Positions 6,727 through 15,340 of a stretch of DNA of 21,605 nt are shown piece by piece. The first letter of the stretch is position 1, and every line of letters begins with the position of its first letter. Origin of the DNA: an uncultured Ruminococcus sp. Its GTDB lineage: Bacteria > Bacillota > Clostridia > Oscillospirales > Acutalibacteraceae. The stretch lies in assembly GCA_902773155.1 (NCBI GenBank), contig CACYDK010000086.1:1-21605 (forward strand). The letters run 5' to 3'. Below the pieces are notes generated by a model. It saw only the letters and a list, made by a program, of their open reading frames with translations, was not told the DNA's origin and made no database searches. A program made the translations under genes and the position numbers.

Positions 6727-7596
6727 ATGGATGATATTAAACTTATAGAAAACGAACTGTATTCGTACATACCCGATAACGAAACTCTTGAAAAAAACCT
6801 TATCGATTCAATGGCCTACAGCCTTAAAGCCGGAGGAAAGCGGATCCGCCCCAGACTTGTCCTGGAGTTTTACCGGCTTATCGGAGACAACGAAGCTGTA
6901 GCGCTGCCGTTTGGGTGTGCGCTCGAAATGATACATACATATTCGCTTATTCACGATGATCTGCCGTGTATGGACGACGACGATATGAGAAGAGGTAAGC
7001 CCTCTAACCATAAAGTTTTCGGCGAGGATATAGCCTTGCTTGCGGGAGACGCTCTCCAAAGCCTCGCCTTTGAGATCATGACCTCTCCCGCCGCCGTTAA
7101 GCTTGCCGGGGCAGAGGCCGCGTGCAAATGCGTCAATATCCTCGCGTCCTATTGCGGCGCTCTCGGAATGGTCGGCGGACAGGTAATAGACCTTGAAAAC
7201 GAGTCAAAGTCCGCTCCGCTTGAGGTCATCCGTGAAATGGATATCAAGAAAACCGGCGGACTAATAAAGGCCGCCTGCGAGATGGGCTGCGCTCTCGGAA
7301 AAGCGAGCGAGGAGCAGATGAAGGCTGCGACCCTCTTCGGAGAGAATATCGGTATTTCGTTCCAGATTATGGACGACATCCTAGATGTCACTTCATCCGC
7401 CGAGACGCTCGGAAAGCCTATCGGAAGCGACATTGATAACGATAAGACCAACTACGTTAGTCTGCTCGGAATAGACAGATGCCGCGAGCTTGTTGACGAG
7501 CTTACCGACGAGGCGCTTAAGGCTCTCGATGTTTTCGACGCAGATACCTCGGCGCTTAAAAAAATGGCTTTAGAGCTCTCTAAAAGAGAAAAATGA
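6727..7596 (+). CDS. ispA: Polyprenyl (farnesyl) diphosphate synthase
   Basis: Condenses isopentenyl diphosphate with dimethylallyl and geranyl diphosphate to give farnesyl diphosphate, the precursor for undecaprenyl carrier lipid and quinones. The first aspartate-rich motif DDLPCMDDDDMRRGK (77-91) and the second, FQIMDDILD (212-220), are intact, as are the substrate-binding GGKRIRP (36-42) and KTGGLI (175-180). The HTYSLIHDD context (70-78) is the one typical of bacterial FPP synthases. The length of 289 residues is normal. There is no Shine-Dalgarno sequence just before ATG 6727. The nearest GGAGG is about 25 bp upstream, within xseB, so translation may depend on reinitiation after xseB. 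It is followed by dxs, another enzyme of the same pathway. Confidence 0.95.
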   Translation: MDDIKLIENELYSYIPDNETLEKNLIDSMAYSLKAGGKRIRPRLVLEFYRLIGDNEAVALPFGCALEMIHTYSLIHDDLPCMDDDDMRRGKPSNHKVFGEDIALLAGDALQSLAFEIMTSPAAVKLAGAEAACKCVNILASYCGALGMVGGQVIDLENESKSAPLEVIREMDIKKTGGLIKAACEMGCALGKASEEQMKAATLFGENIGISFQIMDDILDVTSSAETLGKPIGSDIDNDKTNYVSLLGIDRCRELVDELTDEALKALDVFDADTSALKKMALELSKREK

Positions 7597-7631
7597 TTTT
7601 CGGTATTCCGAGAATTAAGGAATGATAAGAA

Positions 7632-9491
7632 ATGGATAATAATTTCAAACTCCTTTCAAAGATAAATTCTCCAAAGGATTTAAAGGAGCTTTCCGACGAT
7701 GAGCTTAAGCTTTTGTGTTCGGAGATCCGTGAAAAGCTGATCGAGGTCGTTTCGGTAAACGGCGGCCATCTGGCCTCAAACCTCGGTATCGTTGAGCTCA
7801 CGGTAATGCTCCATAAGATTTTTAACTGTCCTAAGGACAGCATAGTATGGGACGTAGGTCATCAGAGCTACGTACATAAAATGCTCACAGGACGCTATTC
7901 AAAAATCGACACTATCCGAAAAAAAGACGGACTCGCCGGCTTCCCGAAGCGCTCCGAAAGCAATTATGACGCTTTTAACGCCGGCCATTCCAGTACCTCT
8001 ATCTCGGCCGCTTACGGAATTGCCAAAGCCAAACAGCTCAGCGGAGACAATTCTCACACAATAGCGATTATCGGCGACGGCTCGATGACCGGCGGACTCG
8101 CTTATGAGGGGCTTAACAATTCCGGACGCTTTAAGAAGAATTTCATAGTTATCCTCAACGATAACAAAATGTCGATTTCAAATAACGTCGGCGCAATGGC
8201 TAAGCACCTTTCTCATATGAGGATCAAGCCGACCTATATCAGAGTTAAACGCGGTACAGAGAAGGTTTTGTCTCATATTCCGCTCATCGGTAATTTCTTC
8301 AAAAAGGTTCTAAAGCGCAGCAAAAGCAAGCTGAAAAACCTTATTTATAAGAATACGTTATTCGATTATCTCGGTTATACCTACGTCGGCCCCGTAGACG
8401 GACACGATTTCGACGAACTCAGAAACGCTCTTAACCTCGCGAAAAAAACCGTCGGGCCTGTACTTGTTCACGTTGTTACCAAAAAAGGAAAGGGCTATGA
8501 GCCTGCCGAGACTCATCCTAAGGAATTCCACGGAATCGGAAAGTTCGATATCAACAGCGGAGAACCGCTTTCCAGCAGTAAGGGCTTCTCGTATGTATTC
8601 GGAAAGTACCTTTGCAAAATGGCCGCGAAAGATGAAAACATATGCGCTGTTACAGCCGCTATGACTCTGGGCACAGGACTTTCGCCGTTCGCCAAAAAGT
8701 TCAGAAGCCGGTTCTTTGACGTCGGTATCGCGGAAGAACATGCTATCACTTTCTCATGCGGTATGGCTACGCAGGGTATGATTCCCTTTTTTGCCGTATA
8801 TTCTACGTTTTTGCAGAGAGGCTTTGATCAGCTGATCCACGACGCCGCGCTTCAGCATCTGCACGTTGTAGTATGTGTTGACCGTGCCGGAATCGTCGGC
8901 GACGACGGCGAAACCCACCAGGGAACCTTTGATGTGAGTATGCTTAACACCATTCCCGATACTACGATATTTGCGCCGTGCTATTTCGGTGAGTTGAAGC
9001 AATGTCTAAATGCCAGCGCTTATCTCTGCGACGGACTTATAGCCGTACGTTACCCCCGCGGCGGTGAGTTGTTTAAGCCGGACGATTACGAAAACAATAT
9101 TGATTTTTGTGTGTACGGCGACAAGGACGCGGATATAACGTTAGTTACCTACGGACGACTCTTTTCCTATGCCTGCAAGGCTGTAGAAAAGCTCAAGAAG
9201 GATAATATCAACGTAAGAATCCTTAAGCTTTGTACAATTAAGCCGATCAACCAGGACGCCGTAGATATCGCCGCCGAGAGCAGCAAGATATTCTTCTTTG
9301 AGGAAAGTCTTGTCGCGGGCGGAATAGGCGAGACCTTCGGTTATGAACTCAAGAAAACAGGTAAGGTTTATTTCTACAAGATACACGGAATCAAGGATAG
9401 GTTTGTTCGTCACGAGACTGTAGCGGAAGCTCTATCCGAGCTGAAGCTGGACGATGACGGAATGGTATCAGTAATTAAGGAATATTTATGA
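7632..9491 (+). CDS. dxs: 1-deoxy-D-xylulose-5-phosphate synthase
   Basis: Thiamine-diphosphate enzyme joining pyruvate and glyceraldehyde-3-phosphate, the entry step of the MEP isoprenoid pathway. The 619-residue length is full. The N-terminal half has GGHLASNLG (44-52), DVGHQSY (74-80) and the thiamine-binding GDGSMTGG (148-155). The transketolase pyrimidine-binding domain has the catalytic Glu368 in GIAEEHAITF, YSTFLQRGFDQ (390-400) and DRAGIVGDDGETHQG (417-431). A C-terminal transketolase domain completes it. The 35-bp gap after ispA is the largest in the whole array and holds a small hairpin (about 7597-7614, CGG-TATT-CCG core) with no T-run. The ribosome site is AAGGAA at 7617-7622. The tlyA start overlaps its stop codon. 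Confidence 0.97.
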   Translation: MDNNFKLLSKINSPKDLKELSDDELKLLCSEIREKLIEVVSVNGGHLASNLGIVELTVMLHKIFNCPKDSIVWDVGHQSYVHKMLTGRYSKIDTIRKKDGLAGFPKRSESNYDAFNAGHSSTSISAAYGIAKAKQLSGDNSHTIAIIGDGSMTGGLAYEGLNNSGRFKKNFIVILNDNKMSISNNVGAMAKHLSHMRIKPTYIRVKRGTEKVLSHIPLIGNFFKKVLKRSKSKLKNLIYKNTLFDYLGYTYVGPVDGHDFDELRNALNLAKKTVGPVLVHVVTKKGKGYEPAETHPKEFHGIGKFDINSGEPLSSSKGFSYVFGKYLCKMAAKDENICAVTAAMTLGTGLSPFAKKFRSRFFDVGIAEEHAITFSCGMATQGMIPFFAVYSTFLQRGFDQLIHDAALQHLHVVVCVDRAGIVGDDGETHQGTFDVSMLNTIPDTTIFAPCYFGELKQCLNASAYLCDGLIAVRYPRGGELFKPDDYENNIDFCVYGDKDADITLVTYGRLFSYACKAVEKLKKDNINVRILKLCTIKPINQDAVDIAAESSKIFFFEESLVAGGIGETFGYELKKTGKVYFYKIHGIKDRFVRHETVAEALSELKLDDDGMVSVIKEYL

Positions 9492-10303
9492 AAAAAAGAC
9501 TGGATATCCTCGTATTTGAACGGGGATTGGCCGAAAGCCGTGAAAAGGCAAAGGCGATAATAATGTCCGGCGAGGTTTATGTAAACAACCAGAAGGCCGA
9601 TAAATGCGGACAGTCATACAGCGAAGACGTCGAGATCGAGTTTCGCGGAAAGGCTCCGAAATACGTAAGCCGCGGCGGTCTAAAGCTGGAAAAGGCTATC
9701 AATAATTTTTCTATTGATTTATCAGGAAAGATCACAATGGATATAGGAGCGTCTACGGGAGGCTTTACCGATTGTATGCTTCAAAACGGCGCTGTTAAGG
9801 TCTATTCCGTTGACGTAGGCTACGGTCAGCTCGCGTGGAAGCTTAGGAATGATCCGAGGGTGATCAACATGGAGCGCACAAATATGCGAAACGTGACTCC
9901 TGAGCAGGTTCCAGATAAAATTGACTTTTTCTCAATAGACGTCAGCTTTATCTCGCTTAAGCTTTTGCTTCCCGTAGCGCGCGAGCTTCTCTCCGAAAAC
10001 GCCGAGGCTGTGTGTCTTATCAAGCCCCAGTTTGAAGCAGGCCGCGATAAGGTAGGGAAGAAGGGGGTTGTAAGAGACCCTGAGGTCCATATCGAGGTTG
10101 TAAAAACTATTTATGAGTTTTGTCTTTCCTCGGGCTACAGCGTTTTGAATCTCGATTATTCGCCGATCAAAGGTCCCGAGGGCAATATTGAATATCTTAT
10201 TCATCTGAAAAAATCAGACAGCCCCGAAGCTTTTACAGACATTACTCCCGAGCGGCTTGTTTCTGATTCTCATGCCGCATTGGATAAACAGAGGATAGTA
10301 TGA
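9488..10303 (+). CDS. tlyA: TlyA family rRNA 2'-O-methyltransferase (S4 domain plus FtsJ-like fold)
   Basis: Predicted SAM-dependent RNA methyltransferase. Mycobacterial TlyA 2'-O-methylates 16S and 23S rRNA; family members are often called hemolysin A. Residues 1-57 form an S4 RNA-binding domain (RLDILVFERGLAESREKAK). YVSRGGLKLEKA (59-70) then leads to the SAM-binding motif DIGASTGGFTDCML (85-98) and SVDVGYGQLAWKLR (107-120). SIDVSFISL (149-157) and LIKPQFEAGR (177-186) supply the catalytic Asp and Lys expected of the fold. The 271-residue length is normal. Starts and stops overlap as ATGA with both dxs and nadK, so translation is probably coupled through this part of the operon. Confidence 0.93.
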   Translation: MKKRLDILVFERGLAESREKAKAIIMSGEVYVNNQKADKCGQSYSEDVEIEFRGKAPKYVSRGGLKLEKAINNFSIDLSGKITMDIGASTGGFTDCMLQNGAVKVYSVDVGYGQLAWKLRNDPRVINMERTNMRNVTPEQVPDKIDFFSIDVSFISLKLLLPVARELLSENAEAVCLIKPQFEAGRDKVGKKGVVRDPEVHIEVVKTIYEFCLSSGYSVLNLDYSPIKGPEGNIEYLIHLKKSDSPEAFTDITPERLVSDSHAALDKQRIV

Positions 10304-11172
10304 AAATAGCAATAATTGTAAATACAGGTAAGGAAAAAGCGCTGGAATGCTCCTCGAGTATTACGCGTATCCTTTCAGAGGGCGGAGCGGAAATATCAAT
10401 CTTGAAAGAGGCTTTTGATAAGGGCGCGTGCGATTCTGCGGTTCTTCCCGACATAAAAGATGACTACGCCGAGCTTTTCGACGATTGCGACATAGCGGTG
10501 ACAGTCGGCGGCGACGGAACAATTATTCACTCTGCCAAATACGCAGCCGTAAGCTCAAAACCGATGATAGGAGTCAATGTCGGGCGTTTGGGCTTTGCCG
10601 CGGAGGTCGAACCTGACAACATCCAAGACCTTATCAGATTGTTAAGCGGAGAGTATTCCGTGCAGAGTCGTATGCTTCTCAGCGTCGAACTGATACATGA
10701 AAACGGAAAGTGCGAAAAATATCTTGCGGTCAACGACGCCACTGTTGCGCGAGGACAGCTTTCAAGGATAATCGACATCTCAGTTTCTCTGAACGGTTCC
10801 GAGATCACAACATACAGCGCGGACGGTATTCTTTTCTCGACTCCGACAGGCTCTACCGCATACGCTCTTTCAGCCGGAGGGCCAATTGTAAATCCTGAAA
10901 TGGGATGCATTCTTCTCACTCCGATTTGTCCGCATTCTCTGATCTCGCGTTCCGTTGTTTTTGATTCTGATTCTCTCCTTACCGCAGCTATCACAACAAG
11001 AGACAATATCCCCGCTATACTCTCGATTGACGGAGAGGTAAACCTTGAGCTAAAGCAGAGCGATACGGTGAAGGTTAAGCGAGCTTGCGAGGATTTGAAA
11101 CTAATTACATTGTACGACAGAAACTTCTACCGGCTTTTGAACGAAAAGCTTAGGGAAAGGAAATCCTTATGA
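10300..11172 (+). CDS. nadK: NAD kinase
   Basis: Phosphorylates NAD to NADP in the cytosol, setting the NADPH pool used by MurB and the isoprenoid pathway encoded nearby. The diagnostic GGDGT motif lies at 70-74 (VTVGGDGTII). NDATVARG (145-152), the ribose-binding region SADGILFSTPTGSTAY (173-188) and GGPIVNP (193-199) complete the family signature. The 290-residue length is typical of Firmicute NadK. GAGGAT at 10291-10296 precedes the start, which overlaps the tlyA stop by 4 bp; its own stop overlaps argR in the same way. No anomalies seen. Confidence 0.95.
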   Translation: MKIAIIVNTGKEKALECSSSITRILSEGGAEISILKEAFDKGACDSAVLPDIKDDYAELFDDCDIAVTVGGDGTIIHSAKYAAVSSKPMIGVNVGRLGFAAEVEPDNIQDLIRLLSGEYSVQSRMLLSVELIHENGKCEKYLAVNDATVARGQLSRIIDISVSLNGSEITTYSADGILFSTPTGSTAYALSAGGPIVNPEMGCILLTPICPHSLISRSVVFDSDSLLTAAITTRDNIPAILSIDGEVNLELKQSDTVKVKRACEDLKLITLYDRNFYRLLNEKLRERKSL

Positions 11173-11615
11173 AAACCAGACGACAGGCACAGATTCTGGA
11201 GCTGATCAACCAGTTTCCGATTGAGACTCAGGAGGAATTGCTCCAGCGACTTAAGAAAAACGGTTTTAATGTCACGCAGGCTACTGTGTCGAGGGATATA
11301 AAGGAGCTCAGGCTTCTTAAATCGCTATCTCCCGACGGAAAGTACCGTTATACCTCGATCTCAAAAAGCGCTTCGGATATGAAGAGCGGTATGAGGGGCT
11401 TTTTCAACAGCTCGGTCATTTCTATTAAGGCTGCGCAGAATATAGTCGTCATAAAAACCCTGGCCGGAATGGCAAACGCCCTTTGCGCTTCAATTGACGG
11501 TATGGATTTAAACACTGTCGTCGGTACCATCGCCGGTGACGATACTATTTTCATTGTCGCGGTCGATAACGACAGCGCTACTAAGCTGTTGCTTGATTTA
11601 AAAAAATACTTGTAA
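11169..11615 (+). CDS. argR: Arginine repressor ArgR/AhrC
   Basis: Arginine-responsive transcription factor that represses arginine biosynthesis and, in Bacillus, activates catabolism; it acts as a hexamer. The N-terminal winged helix (1-65) contains the recognition helix VTQATVSRDIKEL (35-47). The C-terminal oligomerisation and arginine-binding domain (about 80-148) has GTIAGDDTIFI (119-129), with the paired aspartates that contact arginine. The 148-residue length is standard. AAAGGAAA lies before the ATG. Placement between nadK and recN is the usual clostridial order. I see no obvious ARG box in the hprK promoter region, so self-regulation of the array is not indicated. Confidence 0.95.
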   Translation: MKTRRQAQILELINQFPIETQEELLQRLKKNGFNVTQATVSRDIKELRLLKSLSPDGKYRYTSISKSASDMKSGMRGFFNSSVISIKAAQNIVVIKTLAGMANALCASIDGMDLNTVVGTIAGDDTIFIVAVDNDSATKLLLDLKKYL

Positions 11616-11624
11616 GGAATAAAT

Positions 11625-13277
11625 ATGCTGACTTCACTTTATATCGAGAATATCGCTGTAATTGAAAAATCGAATATTGAGCTTACAGGCGGACTGAATA
11701 TACTGACCGGTGAGACCGGAGCCGGAAAAAGTATTGTGATCGACGCGATCAACGCTGTTATGGGTCAAAGAACCAGCAAAGAGATCATCCGAAACGGATG
11801 TGAAAACGCAACGGTTTTCGCTTCATTTACCGGTGTGAATGATATTATCAGAACTAAGCTTAGGGAAAACGGTTACGATTTTGACGAGGACGAGCTTGTG
11901 CTCAGCCGCACGCTTTCATTGTCCGGAAAAAACAACTGCCGGATCAACGGCAAGCCATGTACCGTGGGGCTTCTTCGCGAGCTTGGAATCAATTTGATCA
12001 ATATTCACGGACAGCACGAGAGCTATGAGCTTTTCAGTCCGGAAACACATATTACTTACATAGATAATTTGGCCGAAAACTCCGAGCTTTTGAATAAGTA
12101 TAAAGAGGCGTTTGGGGAATATCGACGGTTAAAAAAAGAGTTGGAGGCATTTAAAACCAGCGAGTCGAACCGCGAACAGCGCATAGATATACTATCTTAC
12201 CAGGTCGAGGAGCTTGATAACGCCGGTGTTGAGGTGGGCGAGATGGAATCGCTTGCTGATGAAAGACGTATTCTTATGAACGCCGGAAAGATCACCTCCT
12301 CGCTCCATCGCGCAAAAGAGATATTGGAGGGCGGTTCAGGAGTTGTAGATTTGCTCGACGACGCGGTGAGCGCGCTTAGTAACGCCGCTGATCTCAATCC
12401 GCAGTACGAGGGTATTTTTAACCGATTAAACGACTTGTACTACGAGATTCAGGATTCCGAAAACGATATCTCCTCGGCTATTGACGAAAGCGAGGAAAAT
12501 CCATACAGACTCGAAGAGGTTGAGGAGCGTCTTGACCTGCTTAACAAGCTTTCGAGAAAATACGGAAACAGCGAGGAAGAAATGCTTGTTTTCCTTGAGA
12601 ACGCCCGTACAGAGCTAAAAAAACTCCTTGAATTTGATGATAACGTTGCGGAACTGGAGAACAAGGTGAAAAATGCTTATAACGTCGCTAAAAAATATGC
12701 GGACGAGCTTACCGCAATACGCGAGAAAACCTCACGTGAGTTCGAAAAACGAGTTCGTGAGGAAATGGCTTTCTTGAATATGCCAAACGTACGGATCGTA
12801 GTTTCAAGAAATGAAACCGAGCTCAGAGCAGACGGACAGGACGATATAGAGCTCCTTATCTCCGCAAATCCCGGAGAGTTGCCGAAGCCTGTCGCTAAAA
12901 TAGCGTCCGGCGGAGAGCTTTCGAGAATGATGCTGGCTATAAAGACAGTCCTGGCTTCAACCGACATAATAGATACCCTTATTTTTGATGAGGTTGATAC
13001 CGGAATATCAGGCTCAGCCGCTCAGAAGGTCGGGTTAAAGCTTAAGGAAGTCAGTGAATCACGTCAGGTGTTGTGCGTTACTCATCAGGCTCAGATTGCC
13101 GCTCTCGCCGACAACCACCTTTTGATTGAAAAACAGTTCCGCGACGGCAGAACCTATACAGAGGTCAATGCCCTCGATTATGAAGGTAGAAAAAGAGAAC
13201 TGGCGAGGATCATCGACGGCGTTAATATCACCGAGACGGCGCTCGCTCACGCCGAAAAGCTGATGAATTACCAATAA
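11625..13277 (+). CDS. recN: DNA repair protein RecN
   Basis: SMC-like ATPase recruited early to double-strand breaks. Walker A is GETGAGKS (29-36), the ABC signature SGGELS is at 428-433 and Walker B LIFDEVDTG starts at 452. The central region (about 150-380) is rich in charged residues and leucine and should form the coiled-coil arms. Length 550 is normal. The ribosome site TAAGGA overlaps the argR stop codon. In spore formers the next genes are usually spoIVB and spo0A; here recJ follows after 17 bp. Confidence 0.96.
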   Translation: MLTSLYIENIAVIEKSNIELTGGLNILTGETGAGKSIVIDAINAVMGQRTSKEIIRNGCENATVFASFTGVNDIIRTKLRENGYDFDEDELVLSRTLSLSGKNNCRINGKPCTVGLLRELGINLINIHGQHESYELFSPETHITYIDNLAENSELLNKYKEAFGEYRRLKKELEAFKTSESNREQRIDILSYQVEELDNAGVEVGEMESLADERRILMNAGKITSSLHRAKEILEGGSGVVDLLDDAVSALSNAADLNPQYEGIFNRLNDLYYEIQDSENDISSAIDESEENPYRLEEVEERLDLLNKLSRKYGNSEEEMLVFLENARTELKKLLEFDDNVAELENKVKNAYNVAKKYADELTAIREKTSREFEKRVREEMAFLNMPNVRIVVSRNETELRADGQDDIELLISANPGELPKPVAKIASGGELSRMMLAIKTVLASTDIIDTLIFDEVDTGISGSAAQKVGLKLKEVSESRQVLCVTHQAQIAALADNHLLIEKQFRDGRTYTEVNALDYEGRKRELARIIDGVNITETALAHAEKLMNYQ

Positions 13278-13294
13278 ATGTTAGGAAAGTATAT

Positions 13295-15340
13295 ATGAAA
13301 CAATGGTCTGTTTCAAAACCAAATAAAGAAAACGCCAAGGAAATCGCTGCGCGGCTGGATTTACCGCCAATAATTGCTACCCTTCTGGACATAAGGGGGA
13401 TTTCGATCGATGACGCTGAAAGCTTTATCTACAGCGACGGCGTGCTTGACAGCCCCTTTGATTTGATTGATATGGATAAGGCCGCCTCCCGCGTCAGAAG
13501 AGCTATTGATAATACAGAAAGAATCTGTGTTTACGGCGATTATGACGCTGACGGCGTAACCTCGACCGCGCTTTTGTGCTCGTATCTTTTAACCTGTGGA
13601 GCCGACGCCTTCTACTACATTCCCGACCGTGAAACCGAGGGCTACGGAATGAACAAAACGGCTGTCGATCATCTTAAGGCCGAGGGTACGGAGCTTATTA
13701 TTACGGTTGATAACGGTATTTCGGCTTATGAAGAGATCGCTTATGCTAATGAGCTCGGGATTGATACCGTAGTAACCGACCATCACCGTCCTCCGGAGAC
13801 TATTCCAAAGGCCGTCGCCGTTGTTGATCCGCACAGAAAGGACTGTCCGTCCCGCTTTAAGGATATCTGCGGCGTAGCCGTCGCTTTCAAGCTTGTTGAA
13901 GCGGTAGAGGGCGAATACGCCGACGTAGAAATGCTGCTTGAGAACTACTCTGATTTACTGTGCATAGGCACGATCGGCGATATTATGCCGCTTGTCGACG
14001 AAAACCGCGTTTTTGTCAAGCATGGATTAAAGAGTATCAATAATTCCGACAGACCCGGGATCAGGGCTCTTATAGATAACGCCGGATTAAACGGCAAGGA
14101 GATTAATTCCGGAAAGGTTAGCTTTACCATCGTTCCGCGTATAAACGCCGTCGGACGTCTCGGACGCTCTAACGAGTCTGTGACGCTGTTAACTACAGAG
14201 GATTTTGCCGAGGCCGGTATGATCGCGGGCAAGCTCGGCGATAATAATACTGAGCGCCAGCGTATCGAAAAGGATATTCTGCAAAAAATCAATAAGCTAA
14301 TTGCGGAAAACCCCTCTCTCGTTTATGACAGCGTTATTGTAATAGACGGCGAGGGATGGCATCAGGGCGTCATCGGTATCGTAAGCTCCCGCGTTAAGGA
14401 TATTTACGGAAAACCATGTATAATCATTACCCGGGACGAGACCTGCCGCGGCTCCGGAAGAAGCGTTGAGGGCTTCGATATATACGAGGCGGTTTCCTCG
14501 TGCTCCGACCTTCTCAGCCATTTTGGTGGGCATCCGATGGCCGTCGGCCTAAGCTTAGATCCGGAGAACATTACAAAATTCCGTAAAAGAATTAACGAAT
14601 ACGCTTCAAAAGCAGATATGCCCTTCGATAAGCTCAAGATCGACTGCGGGCTTAATCCCGCCGCGCTCGACGTTGAAATAGCAAAGGATTTAAGTTACCT
14701 TAAGCCATACGGAGCAGGTAATCCCACGCCGTTATTCAGGCTTAAGGAGCTCAGACTCAGCAAGATCACGCCTATCTCAGGCGGAAAGCATCTTCGTCTT
14801 AGCTTCGCTTATTCGGCCGGAGAGCTTGTAGCCATGAAGTTTTTTTCAACTCCGGAGGAATTTCCGTACAAGCCCGGCGATGTTCTTGATATTGCGGTAA
14901 ACCTTGATTCCGATGTTTTTAGAAACAGTGAATCTCTTTCAATAATCATTAAGGATATAAAGTATTCGGACGTCAATAATTTGGATTATATGGACAGCCT
15001 GCGCTGTTTTGAATATTTCTGTAAGGGGAGAGCTCTCGCCAAGGATGAGCTTCTCTCAATAATTCCCACTCGTTCTGAATTCGCGGATATCTACCGTTAT
15101 CTTAAGCGTTGCGAGAGCCTTTCTAATCTCAGCGTTGAGGTAATGGTACATAATCTGGGAGGAAAGCTTACCTACGCTAAGGTAAAGGTAGCCTTGGAAG
15201 CTATGAATGATCTTGGTCTTATCGCGCTTTATGAGGATATGTACAAGACATGCGTCAAGCTCTTGCCCGTCAGCGAAAAGGTACGTATTGAGGACGCTGC
15301 CATTATAAAAAAACTAAAGGAGGTGTACCGGGGTGAGTAA
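13295..15340 (+). CDS. recJ: Single-stranded-DNA-specific exonuclease RecJ
   Basis: 5'-3' exonuclease of the DHH phosphoesterase family, used in recombination and mismatch or base-excision repair. DHH-domain motifs are GDYDADG (81-87), VDNGIS (138-143) and TDHHRP (161-166). GTIGDIMPL (225-233) follows, then a DHHA1 domain with WHQGVIGIVSSR and the glycine-rich GSGRS and FGGHPMAVGLS motifs, about 350-420. Beyond an OB-like domain there is a C-terminal extension of roughly 110 residues (570-681), predicted helical and winged-helix-like, as found in several Firmicute RecJ proteins. The total of 681 residues is therefore longer than the ~575 of E. coli. TAGGAAAG precedes the ATG. Its last 8 bp overlap the rel start. 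Confidence 0.96.
   Translation: MKQWSVSKPNKENAKEIAARLDLPPIIATLLDIRGISIDDAESFIYSDGVLDSPFDLIDMDKAASRVRRAIDNTERICVYGDYDADGVTSTALLCSYLLTCGADAFYYIPDRETEGYGMNKTAVDHLKAEGTELIITVDNGISAYEEIAYANELGIDTVVTDHHRPPETIPKAVAVVDPHRKDCPSRFKDICGVAVAFKLVEAVEGEYADVEMLLENYSDLLCIGTIGDIMPLVDENRVFVKHGLKSINNSDRPGIRALIDNAGLNGKEINSGKVSFTIVPRINAVGRLGRSNESVTLLTTEDFAEAGMIAGKLGDNNTERQRIEKDILQKINKLIAENPSLVYDSVIVIDGEGWHQGVIGIVSSRVKDIYGKPCIIITRDETCRGSGRSVEGFDIYEAVSSCSDLLSHFGGHPMAVGLSLDPENITKFRKRINEYASKADMPFDKLKIDCGLNPAALDVEIAKDLSYLKPYGAGNPTPLFRLKELRLSKITPISGGKHLRLSFAYSAGELVAMKFFSTPEEFPYKPGDVLDIAVNLDSDVFRNSESLSIIIKDIKYSDVNNLDYMDSLRCFEYFCKGRALAKDELLSIIPTRSEFADIYRYLKRCESLSNLSVEVMVHNLGGKLTYAKVKVALEAMNDLGLIALYEDMYKTCVKLLPVSEKVRIEDAAIIKKLKEVYRGE
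15316..15325 (+). promoter_or_regulatory. Strong ribosome binding site setting a GTG start for rel
   Basis: AAAGGAGGTG is a near-perfect anti-Shine-Dalgarno match inside the 3' end of recJ, with AGGAGG nine bases before GTG 15333. It decides the start of the rel gene and is the best ribosome site in the window, pairing a strong site with a non-ATG codon. Confidence 0.8.

Noticed and set aside
7597..7614. Small hairpin between ispA and dxs as a terminator
   Set aside because: Stem of about seven pairs with a wobble and no T-run; the dxs ribosome site follows directly, so termination is unlikely.
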